Notes under the pieces: generated by a model
Seen by the model: the letters and a program-made list of their open reading frames with translations, nothing else
What the model was told of the DNA's origin: nothing
Databases searched by the model: none
Shown: positions 18,073 to 24,658 of the stretch, one piece after another
Numbering within the stretch: position 1 is the stretch's first letter
Layout of the letters: each line of letters opens with the position of its first letter
Position numbers and translations under genes: made by a program
NCBI RefSeq assembly: GCF_036178845.1
Contig: NZ_CP108070.1
Location: forward strand, 10,788,001-10,852,000
DNA: 64,000 nt
Reading direction: 5' to 3'
Origin: Streptomyces sp. NBC_00271
GTDB lineage: Bacteria; Actinomycetota; Actinomycetes; Streptomycetales; Streptomycetaceae

Positions 18073-19698
18073 TCACAGGTACGTTCTGCGGACCAACGTG
18101 GCCCGCCGTTCACTGGGTCCGTGACCGGTCACCACGACCGTGGCCTGAGGGGTGGGCCGTTCCGGGACCTCGGCCGCGACCGGGTGCCCGTCGGTGGACT
18201 GGTCGACGGTGCGGAAGGACGGCGGGAACGGCGCCGCCCGGTCGATCAGTCCTGCATAGAACTCCAGCCACTTGGCCTGGTTGAAGGCGACCGCCGCGGT
18301 GATCCGCCCGCGGTAGCCGTAGACGGCGACGAAGCGGCGCTCGGCCACCGAGCCCTGGGCGATGACGACGTGATCGGCGTGGGTCGGGACGCCGACGGAC
18401 TTGATCTCGGTGCCGAATTGGGTGGACCAGAACTCCGGCAGCGCCAGGTGAGGCCAGCGCTCGCTCTGGGCGCTGATCATGTTGTGCGCGGCGATCCCCG
18501 CCTGGGCGACGGCGTTGCCCCAGTGCTCCAGGGCGAGGTACTGGTAGTCGTAGACCGGGTGTGGGCAGCGGGCCACGTCGCCTGCGACGAACACATCGTC
18601 GGTCACGAGGCCGTTGACGTCGACAGCGCGGCACCCCGTATCGCATGCCACGCCCCAGGCCCCTGCCGCCAGCCCCGAGCCTTCCAGCCACTCCACGTTG
18701 CGGATGCTGCCGAGAGCGGCCAGCGCCACTTCGACATCCAGGGTGCTGCCGTCGGACAGACGGGCGCGCCGCAGCCTCCCACTGTCATCGCCTTCCAGTG
18801 ACTCGACTCTGACGCCGCACCGCAGGTCGACGCCGTTGTCGCGTTGCATCTGCGCCGCGACCCCGCCGATCACCGCGCCCAGCGCCCCGGCCAGCGGGGC
18901 CGGGCCGCGATCGAGCACGGTCACCTGCAGGTCCAACTCGCGGCAGGCGGAGGCAACTTCACAGCCGGTGAACCCGGCGCCGATGACCAGCACCCGGCCG
19001 GGCCTGGCCGCCAGCCGTTGCCGCAACCCTTCCGCGTCTTCCGGCGTGTGCAGCGCGAACAGCCCGTCGAGCGCGGCCTCCGCCTCGTTCGGCCACGGGC
19101 GCGCCCGTACCCCGGTGGCGATGAGCAACCGGTCGAATCCCACCTTCGCGCCATCGGCCAGCAGCACCTGCTTGCCGCTCAGGTCGAGTCCCGTGGCCGC
19201 GACTCCGAACCGCCAGTGCGCGTCGAGTTCGTCGCGGCGGGGCAGTCCGGTCCGCCGCGCGGGAACCTGGCCCATGAGGACCTGCTTGGACAACGGCGGC
19301 CGGTCGTAGGGCGCGTGAGGCTCGTCCCCGATCACGGTCAGCGAGCCGGTGAAGCCCTCCTGGCGCAGCGTCCGAGCAGCCCGCAGGCCGGCCAGGGACG
19401 CCCCGACGATGACGATGTGCCCCGTACGCTTGAACGCCTCCCCAGGGCCGGGGGCGGCCACGTGTGTCTCGGGCGCGGGCTTCCGGATCCGGGTGTCGTC
19501 ACGGGTGTCGTCTCGGTCGAGGAAGATGGCCTGGACCGGGCAGGCCGCCGCGGCCCGCACGATCTTCTCCCGCTGCGCGTCGTCCGGATCGGTGTCGTAC
19601 AGCAGCGCCTCGTCCCCTTGCATGACAAACACATCCGGCGCGGCGAAAGCGCACTGTGCGTATCCCTGGCACCGAGTGAGATCCACGACAACCTTCAT
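18073..19698 (-). CDS. Ferredoxin/ferredoxin-reductase fusion (P450 redox partner)
   Basis: A 541-residue fusion. Residues 1-65 are a ferredoxin with only three cluster cysteines, Cys10, Cys16 and Cys53 (the last in ACPVQAI), as in [3Fe-4S] P450 ferredoxins. After a charged linker, residues about 95-541 are a FAD- and NAD(P)H-dependent ferredoxin reductase with IVIVGASLAGLRAARTL and VLVIGAGFTGCEVA nucleotide-binding motifs and DDVFVAGDVA near the FAD. The start at 19698 has GGGG upstream and begins with the conserved MKVVVDLTRC. Together with the adjacent P450 it makes a complete NAD(P)H-to-heme chain. Such fusions are known but less common than separate genes. Confidence 0.88.
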   Translation of the reverse strand: MKVVVDLTRCQGYAQCAFAAPDVFVMQGDEALLYDTDPDDAQREKIVRAAAACPVQAIFLDRDDTRDDTRIRKPAPETHVAAPGPGEAFKRTGHIVIVGASLAGLRAARTLRQEGFTGSLTVIGDEPHAPYDRPPLSKQVLMGQVPARRTGLPRRDELDAHWRFGVAATGLDLSGKQVLLADGAKVGFDRLLIATGVRARPWPNEAEAALDGLFALHTPEDAEGLRQRLAARPGRVLVIGAGFTGCEVASACRELDLQVTVLDRGPAPLAGALGAVIGGVAAQMQRDNGVDLRCGVRVESLEGDDSGRLRRARLSDGSTLDVEVALAALGSIRNVEWLEGSGLAAGAWGVACDTGCRAVDVNGLVTDDVFVAGDVARCPHPVYDYQYLALEHWGNAVAQAGIAAHNMISAQSERWPHLALPEFWSTQFGTEIKSVGVPTHADHVVIAQGSVAERRFVAVYGYRGRITAAVAFNQAKWLEFYAGLIDRAAPFPPSFRTVDQSTDGHPVAAEVPERPTPQATVVVTGHGPSERRATLVRRTYL

Positions 19699-19853
19699 GT
19701 GGACGCCCCTTCCGAGCCCTGCGGATCGGCTGTTTCGTCCCCGCCCGCGCACGGACGTCGTCATGTCTGCTCTTTCAGTGGATCACGGCACGCTCGGGCC
19801 CGCATCCCGCTGCGGGCCGACAGTCATGTTTCGTTTTCGGGGCACCCGCACAA

Positions 19854-20699
19854 TCACCGGTTCGTTCCCCAGACGAAGACCTCGGTGCTCGGGAGGCGTT
19901 CGGAGAATCGGCCCGAAGGGGACACCTCCCGCAGCAGGAGACGCACGTCCGACTCGAAGGCGGTGCGGCGCGCGCCGAACAGGTGCGGAGCCGAGAACGA
20001 CATCGAGAACACCCCCGCGACGACGTCATCGCACGTGCGCTCGAGCGCCTGCCCGCCGGGAACGACATGACGCCGAGGACCGGAGAATCCCGCGCGTGTG
20101 AGCACCGCCGCCTCGCCGCCGGGCGTGCCCTGCGGCAGCACCCCGCGCCCGGCGCGTCGTACCGGTCCGAGGTAGTGCCTGACCAACTCGTCCATCGCCG
20201 CATAGGGCACCGCCGGATACGGAAGACCGTCGACGGATCGACGCTCCGTTTTCAGGTCCGAGATGTGCACGAACGCCCCGCCGGGCACGAGCATGTCCCT
20301 GATGGTCGCCGCCACCAGATCCCGATCCATCCAGTGGAAGGACTGGGCGAAGGTCGCCACGGTGAACGTCCCAAGGCCTGCGGGCAGGTCCTCGGCCCGG
20401 ACCCGCACCCACCGCGACTTTCCGCTCACCCCCGCCTCGGCGGCTCCCCGTCGCGCTTCGGAGAGCATCCCGCTGTCCGGGTCCACACCGACGATCTCAC
20501 CGAACAGGTGCGCCAGACTCAGGGCCAGGGTGCCCGGTCCGCATCCCACGTCGATCAGGCGCCCGCGACCGTCGAGTCGCAGAACCTCGGCGAGCACATC
20601 CGTGAGACCGGGTGCGTACGGGAGCCTTCCCCGTTGGTAGTAGGGGGCCGTCCCCGAGAACAACGTGTCGTCCCACTCCCAGCCGGCGACCACGGCCAT
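19854..20699 (-). CDS. Class I SAM-dependent methyltransferase
   Basis: A 281-residue cytoplasmic enzyme with the SAM-binding motif I LIDVGCGPGTLALSLA, the acidic motif GEIVGVDPD, and post-motif FAQSFHWMD. The order fits the ubiquinone/UbiE-like Methyltransf_11 or _25 group. The substrate is unknown. The start at 20699 follows GAAGGG and gives a typical N-terminus (WDDTLFSGTAPYY). It is 155 bases upstream of the redox fusion on the same strand, so it may share a transcript with the P450 system as a tailoring enzyme, but the spacing makes this uncertain. Confidence 0.82.
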   Translation of the reverse strand: MAVVAGWEWDDTLFSGTAPYYQRGRLPYAPGLTDVLAEVLRLDGRGRLIDVGCGPGTLALSLAHLFGEIVGVDPDSGMLSEARRGAAEAGVSGKSRWVRVRAEDLPAGLGTFTVATFAQSFHWMDRDLVAATIRDMLVPGGAFVHISDLKTERRSVDGLPYPAVPYAAMDELVRHYLGPVRRAGRGVLPQGTPGGEAAVLTRAGFSGPRRHVVPGGQALERTCDDVVAGVFSMSFSAPHLFGARRTAFESDVRLLLREVSPSGRFSERLPSTEVFVWGTNR

Positions 20700-20998
20700 C
20701 CGCCACCCTTCGCAGAAACACAGGATTGCCCGACGGCGGTCGCCGCACCGGTCAAGATAGCGAACGCACAAGATTGCCGGACGATCAATTTCGTCGTCAG
20801 GACCACGCGTTCGTCGCCGGTCAGACCTCCTCGCGCTCCAGGGCCAGTCGTACGGCGATGCGGCCCAGTCCGGCCGGAAGGCCGAGCGCGTGGATTCCTG
20901 CGGCTTCCCGACAAATGCCCGTCCACTTCGTTCATGGCGATCGCTTGGAAGTCCCGCCCTAGGGGCGGCGTCAGGCTCGGCTCGAACAGAGGGGGACG
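20700..20998. other. Divergent intergenic region, 299 bp
   Basis: This interval separates the minus-strand methyltransferase from the plus-strand membrane pair and should contain both promoters. On the minus strand, about 20822-20893 reads HALGLPAGLGRIAVRLALE, resembling the end of a PLP-type enzyme, but nothing upstream supports a gene. No operator-like dyad was recognised. Confidence 0.4.
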
Positions 20999-21313
20999 AT
21001 GGTGGACCGGTGGCCCAAGGGTCCCGCCGCGGATCCGGAAGCGGCCCGGGAGCGCTACGACTCCGACATGCGGGCCTCGGGCAAGGCGTTGCGGGAGACG
21101 GTCAGGGCTGACCTGCCCGCCGCGCATTTCGGGTTGGGGCTGGTCATCGTCGCCAGTGTCATCGTGGGGTTGCTTGCGGGACCCGTCGCCGGGGTGCTCG
21201 TGGCTGGTGCCTTTGCTGCCCTGTTCCTTGTCGCGCTGGGCGTCCTGCTCCTTCGCGGCCCGCGAGGTCCGGGAAGCGGAACGGCACGATCTTCGGCGGG
21301 GGGACTCTCATGA
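20999..21313 (+). CDS. Small two-helix membrane protein
   Basis: A 104-residue protein with a polar, charged N-terminal half (about 45 residues) and two adjacent hydrophobic helices, LGLVIVASVIVGLLAGPVAG and VAGAFAALFLVALGVLLLR. I do not recognise the family. A GGGGGAC stretch precedes the ATG. The stop overlaps the start of the next gene as ATGA, so the two are translationally coupled and probably act together in the membrane. Confidence 0.6.
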   Translation: MVDRWPKGPAADPEAARERYDSDMRASGKALRETVRADLPAAHFGLGLVIVASVIVGLLAGPVAGVLVAGAFAALFLVALGVLLLRGPRGPGSGTARSSAGGLS

Positions 21314-21753
21314 CGAGCGGCAGCAAGTCCAGCACAGATGTCGGCGGCGGCCACATCGGACTGGTCGTGACGATCATTGCCCTGGTGGTCATTGCCAGTT
21401 TCTCGGGCCCTCGCCGGGCTTTGATCGTCGCAGCTTGTCTCACCGCCTGGTTCGTGCTTGTCCTGACCGTCATTCACATCAAGGGCGGACGCGGCGGAGA
21501 AGCGGTTCGACGGGCTTACGTTGCCACCTTCGACTGGGGCTACCGGACTTCTTGCGCAGTGCTCCAGGTTTCAGCCTGGGGTGAAGCGCATCCTGTGGCT
21601 GCGACGCGGAGTGTTGCGGTGCCGGGCGGGGTGGGCGCGGAGCGCCCGCAGGGCTGCCGGCGGAGCCGGGGAATGCTTCGTCCGGGCTGGTGTTGCCCGT
21701 ATGACAGCAGTGCAGCAGTGCGGAAGTGTTCCGGTGAGGCTGGGTTCGGCTGA
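21310..21753 (+). pseudogene. Membrane protein gene with its 3' end replaced by a transposable element
   Basis: The first 75 or so residues form a compact membrane protein with helices HIGLVVTIIALVVIASFSG and ALIVAACLTAWFVLVLTVIH and a tail ending ATFDWG. After about position 21540 the frame continues into low-quality sequence (Arg/Cys/Ser-rich, no hydrophobic pattern) that belongs to the left end of the TnpB element. The natural C-terminus, probably only a few residues beyond DWG, was therefore displaced. The 147-residue product may still be functional because little of the native protein is lost. Confidence 0.6.
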
Positions 21754-21794
21754 TCAGGTCGGGGTTGTCGGTGGTGGGTGTTAGCGTCCGGATC

Positions 21795-23042
21795 ATGCAG
21801 CTTCGGTATGCCTTCCGCCTCGACCCGGGGCCCGGTCAGCGCGTTGCGCTGGCGCGGGCGTTCGGGTGTGCGCGGGTCGTGTACAACGACGCGGTCGCCG
21901 CCCGGGAGCGGGCCCGGCGGGAGGGTGCTGCGTTTCCGAGTGCGGGCGCGCTGTCGAAAACGCTGATCACCGAGGCGAAGCAGAGCCCCGGGCGGCAGTG
22001 GCTGTCCGAGGTGTCGGCAGTCATCCTGCAGCAGGCGCTGCGGGACGTGGAGCGCGCCTACACCAACTTCTTCGCCTCTCTGAAAGGAGCCCGCCCGGGG
22101 GCACGGGTGGGGGCGCCGCGCTTCAAGTCGAAGCGGGATGCCCGCCAGGCGATCCGGTTCACCGCGAACTCCCGCTGGAAGATCACCGAGGCGGGGCGGC
22201 TGCTCCTGCCGAAGATCGGCGAGGTAAAGGTGCGCTGGTCACGCACCCTGCCCTCGGTGCCGTCCAGCGTGACGGTGATCCGGGATGCGGCCGGCCGATA
22301 CTTCGCCTCCTTCGTGATCGAGACCGACCCCGGCGCCGACCTGGCGCGGATGCCCGAAGCCGACAATCTGCCCAGCGTGGGCATCGATCTGGGTCTCACG
22401 CATTTCGCGGTCCTCTCCGACGGCCGTGTCATCGACTCCCCGCGCTTCCTGCGCCGGGCGGAGAAGAAGCTGAAGAAGGCTCAGCGGGAGTTGTCCCGCA
22501 AGCAGAAGAGGTCGAAGAACCGGGAGAAGGCCCGCTTGAAGGTGGCCCGCGCGCATGCGCAGGTCGCCGATGCCCGCCGCGAGTTCCACCACCAGCTCTC
22601 CACCCAGTTGATCCGCGAAAGCCAAGCGGTCGCGGTGGAGGACTTGGCGGTGAAAGCCCTCGCGCGCACCCGGCTCGGCAAATCCGTGCACGACGCCGGC
22701 TGGGCGCAGTTTCTCGCGATGCTGGAGTACAAGGCGCAGCGGTACGCCCGCGTCTTTGTGAAGGTCGGCCGGTTCGAGCTCACCAGCCAGATGTGCTCGG
22801 TCTGTGGAGTCAAGGACGGGCCCAAACCCCTGCACGTGCGTACCTGGACGTGCACGCACTGCGGCACGGTCCACGACCGGGACCACAACGCCGCCAAGAA
22901 CGTCAAACAGGCCGCCGGACTGGCGGTGACAGCCTGTCGAGCGCAGGTAAGACCGGAACTCGTTCCGGCGCAGCGCGAAGAAGCAGGAAGCCACGGAATC
23001 CACACCGGAACTCGTGCCGCGCAGCGGCACAGCACCCGGTGA
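21795..23042 (+). CDS. tnpB: TnpB RNA-guided nuclease, apparently intact
   Basis: A 415-residue TnpB. The N-terminal wedge region starts MQLRYAFRLDPGPGQR with the family FGCARVVYNDAV motif. The RuvC triad is present as Asp198 (GIDLGLTHFA), Glu282 (VAVEDLAV) and Asp363 (DRDHNAAKN). A zinc ribbon uses Cys334, Cys337, Cys353 and Cys356. Family members are omega-RNA-guided double-strand DNA nucleases that help retain IS605-type elements. The start at 21795 begins the conserved N-terminus. About 40 residues beyond the RuvC end are basic and likely overlap the omega RNA. All recognised residues are intact. Confidence 0.9.
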   Translation: MQLRYAFRLDPGPGQRVALARAFGCARVVYNDAVAARERARREGAAFPSAGALSKTLITEAKQSPGRQWLSEVSAVILQQALRDVERAYTNFFASLKGARPGARVGAPRFKSKRDARQAIRFTANSRWKITEAGRLLLPKIGEVKVRWSRTLPSVPSSVTVIRDAAGRYFASFVIETDPGADLARMPEADNLPSVGIDLGLTHFAVLSDGRVIDSPRFLRRAEKKLKKAQRELSRKQKRSKNREKARLKVARAHAQVADARREFHHQLSTQLIRESQAVAVEDLAVKALARTRLGKSVHDAGWAQFLAMLEYKAQRYARVFVKVGRFELTSQMCSVCGVKDGPKPLHVRTWTCTHCGTVHDRDHNAAKNVKQAAGLAVTACRAQVRPELVPAQREEAGSHGIHTGTRAAQRHSTR

Positions 23043-23085
23043 GGAAGGCCAGAATCTCCCTGCTTCAGCAGGGAGAGCAAGTCAA
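22930..23085 (+). ncRNA. Candidate omega (right-end) RNA of the TnpB element
   Basis: In this family the guide RNA scaffold is transcribed from the 3' end of tnpB through the right end, and the guide is the flanking host sequence. Here the scaffold would span the tnpB tail and the 23056-23075 hairpin, with guide sequence beginning at about 23086 (TACGTCACTCCCTG). The 5' limit is a guess by analogy; only the hairpin and the element end are seen. Confidence 0.4.
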
Positions 23086-23119
23086 TACGTCACTCCCTGA
23101 AAGGGGCTGAACGGCAAGG

Positions 23120-23656
23120 TTACGTAAAGTCCGAGTACGCGAGGTGAGTTGAGCAGACGCGGCATCGGAAGGGGTAGGCCGTGGGCCGGCCGTCCTTGTC
23201 CAAAGTGCTGAGGTGTCGCTCCACTTCGTCCGGAGGCCATCCCCAGCCGTCGGCCTCCTGGCGGAGCGTCTCGATCGCGTCGGGACGGGCGGCGAGTTCG
23301 GCGGCTCCGACCGCGCCGAGGAATGTCGTGCCGTCACCGCAGTGGAAATACCACTGAGGTTCCTGCCATCCGGGAAACCCCGGCGTACGGCCGGCCACCG
23401 CCGCGAAGACCTCGATCGGTACGTCGTCGCCGACAGTGCCTCCCGTAAAGGTGGCCTCGTAGCGGCCGGCGGCCGTTCCATCCGCGATGCACCATGGGCA
23501 GAGCCGGTCGGCGAGGTCGTCGACGGAGTAGACGCGGCCTGTGTAGAGGTATCCGCGTGCCTGCCCGCAACAGACGCACGTCGTGTCGGACGGTACGACC
23601 GCGCCCGTGGCGACGGGATCGGGATGGTAGGGGAATTCCGGCAGCGGCTCTGTCAC
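23120..23656 (-). CDS. CbrC-family protein
   Basis: A 178-residue protein matching CbrC (UPF0167). It has three cysteine pairs: CVCCGQ near the N-terminus, CPWC in the middle, and CRVC near the C-terminus, plus the signature WYFHCGDGTTFLGAVG. In E. coli the founding member is linked to colicin tolerance, but the biochemical role is unknown. The start is GTG at 23656 and is followed directly by TEPLPEFPYHPDP, which is where family similarity begins. It is transcribed toward the end of the TnpB element. Confidence 0.82.
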   Translation of the reverse strand: MTEPLPEFPYHPDPVATGAVVPSDTTCVCCGQARGYLYTGRVYSVDDLADRLCPWCIADGTAAGRYEATFTGGTVGDDVPIEVFAAVAGRTPGFPGWQEPQWYFHCGDGTTFLGAVGAAELAARPDAIETLRQEADGWGWPPDEVERHLSTLDKDGRPTAYPFRCRVCSTHLAYSDFT

Positions 23657-23814
23657 AACCGGCGACGGTAACAGCTGCCGCCGCCACCCGGGCAGAAGGC
23701 AAAGCCCAAGCTCAGCTGGGGATTTGAGCTGCCGACCGCCAAATTCGCTGGGTAAGTCCAGGGAAGCACCCGTATGTTGGCGCCATCACGAATGAGGCGG
23801 AGCGGGAGGTCTTC

Positions 23815-24636
23815 GTGAACCGTCGGAGCGACACATCGAGCCCGGAGCCGAATCCGAATCCGAATCCGAATCCGAATCCGGAGCCGAACCCCGTTGGACG
23901 TGAGTCCTACCAGGACACCTGCCGCTGCTTCGACCAGATCCGCTCCCATCCGCGCGCTCGCGTCGGCTTCCACGCCGAACGGCAGGACACCTCGGCCCCC
24001 GGCTGGCAGCATCTGCTCGCGCTCATCGACGAGGCGGCCGCCGATGGCCGGGAAGAGTTCCGTCCGCTCGTCGAGCTCACTCCCCAGGAACGGCGGCAGA
24101 TCGTCACTCTGCCGCCGACCATCGCCAAGCTGACGGCGGTCAAGCACCTGATGCTCTACAGCAGCAACCTCGTCCGCATCCCGCCCGAGATCGGGGCGAT
24201 GACCAGCCTGGAGGAGTTCACCCCGTACACCTCCTACCGACTGCACTGGTTCCCGTACGAGATCACCAGATGCACGAGGCTCACCAGGAGCACGGTGAGT
24301 ACGCGCACTCTGTTCGGCAACTACAAGCTGCGGCCCCCCTTTCCGCGGCTTCAGCCTGCCGAGAGTTCGGTCGCCGGACTCGATACCGGCGACCTGGACC
24401 CACGCCGCTGGGGCACGACAGCCGTCTCCTCATGCAGCGTCTGCGACCGAGCCGTCGAGCTCGGCGGGCTCCACCCGGTCTGGATCTCCCTGCGGGTGGC
24501 CACGGACGTCCTGCCCCTGCTGGTCAACGCATGTTCGTCGCAGTGCGTGGCCGCACTTCCCCCGCCACCCGAGGGTTACGTCCGGTCCGCGCACACAGGC
24601 GGCCCGGTCGGCCAACCCTCGGCTGCCTGGGACTGA
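23815..24636 (+). CDS. Leucine-rich-repeat protein with an Asn-Pro repeat tract
   Basis: A 273-residue protein without signal peptide. After about eight residues comes an (NP)n tract encoded by an AATCCG microsatellite. Residues about 95-145 resemble two or three leucine-rich repeats (KLTAVKHLMLYSSNLVRIP, then IGAMTSLEEFTPY). Cysteines CSVC near residue 205 suggest a small metal site in the C-terminal third. I do not recognise the overall family. The GTG at 23815 has GGGAGGT six bases upstream. The gene stands alone and converges on the GH106 gene, with a hairpin spanning both stops. Confidence 0.65.
   Translation: MNRRSDTSSPEPNPNPNPNPNPEPNPVGRESYQDTCRCFDQIRSHPRARVGFHAERQDTSAPGWQHLLALIDEAAADGREEFRPLVELTPQERRQIVTLPPTIAKLTAVKHLMLYSSNLVRIPPEIGAMTSLEEFTPYTSYRLHWFPYEITRCTRLTRSTVSTRTLFGNYKLRPPFPRLQPAESSVAGLDTGDLDPRRWGTTAVSSCSVCDRAVELGGLHPVWISLRVATDVLPLLVNACSSQCVAALPPPPEGYVRSAHTGGPVGQPSAAWD
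23851..23880 (+). repeat. AATCCG x5 microsatellite
   Basis: Five perfect tandem copies of the hexamer AATCCG encode the Asn-Pro tract near the N-terminus of the LRR protein. Related GAGCCG units flank it. Copy-number change would lengthen or shorten the tract without shifting the frame. Confidence 0.95.
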
Positions 24637-24658
24637 CCGGCACACGGTCCGGTCAGTC
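24631..24658. terminator. Bidirectional hairpin overlapping both convergent stop codons
   Basis: GACTGACCGG (24631-24640) pairs perfectly with CCGGTCAGTC (24649-24658). The left arm holds the stop of the LRR gene (24634-24636) and the right arm holds the stop of the GH106 gene (24653-24655). Each strand therefore forms the same stem. Confidence 0.6.

Larger units (their letters stand above)
21540..23085 (+). mobile_element. IS605/IS1341-type element encoding only TnpB
   Basis: The element interrupts the membrane-protein gene near 21540 and ends soon after tnpB. The right end has an 8-bp hairpin (CTCCCTGC, loop TTCA, GCAGGGAG; 23056-23075) followed by AAGTCAA at about 23079-23085. The second TnpB element in this window ends the same way, with a hairpin of the same loop and GATGTCAA. 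No TnpA (Y1) transposase is present, so movement would need a transposase in trans. The left boundary is inferred from loss of coding similarity and is uncertain by about 20 bases. Confidence 0.65.
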
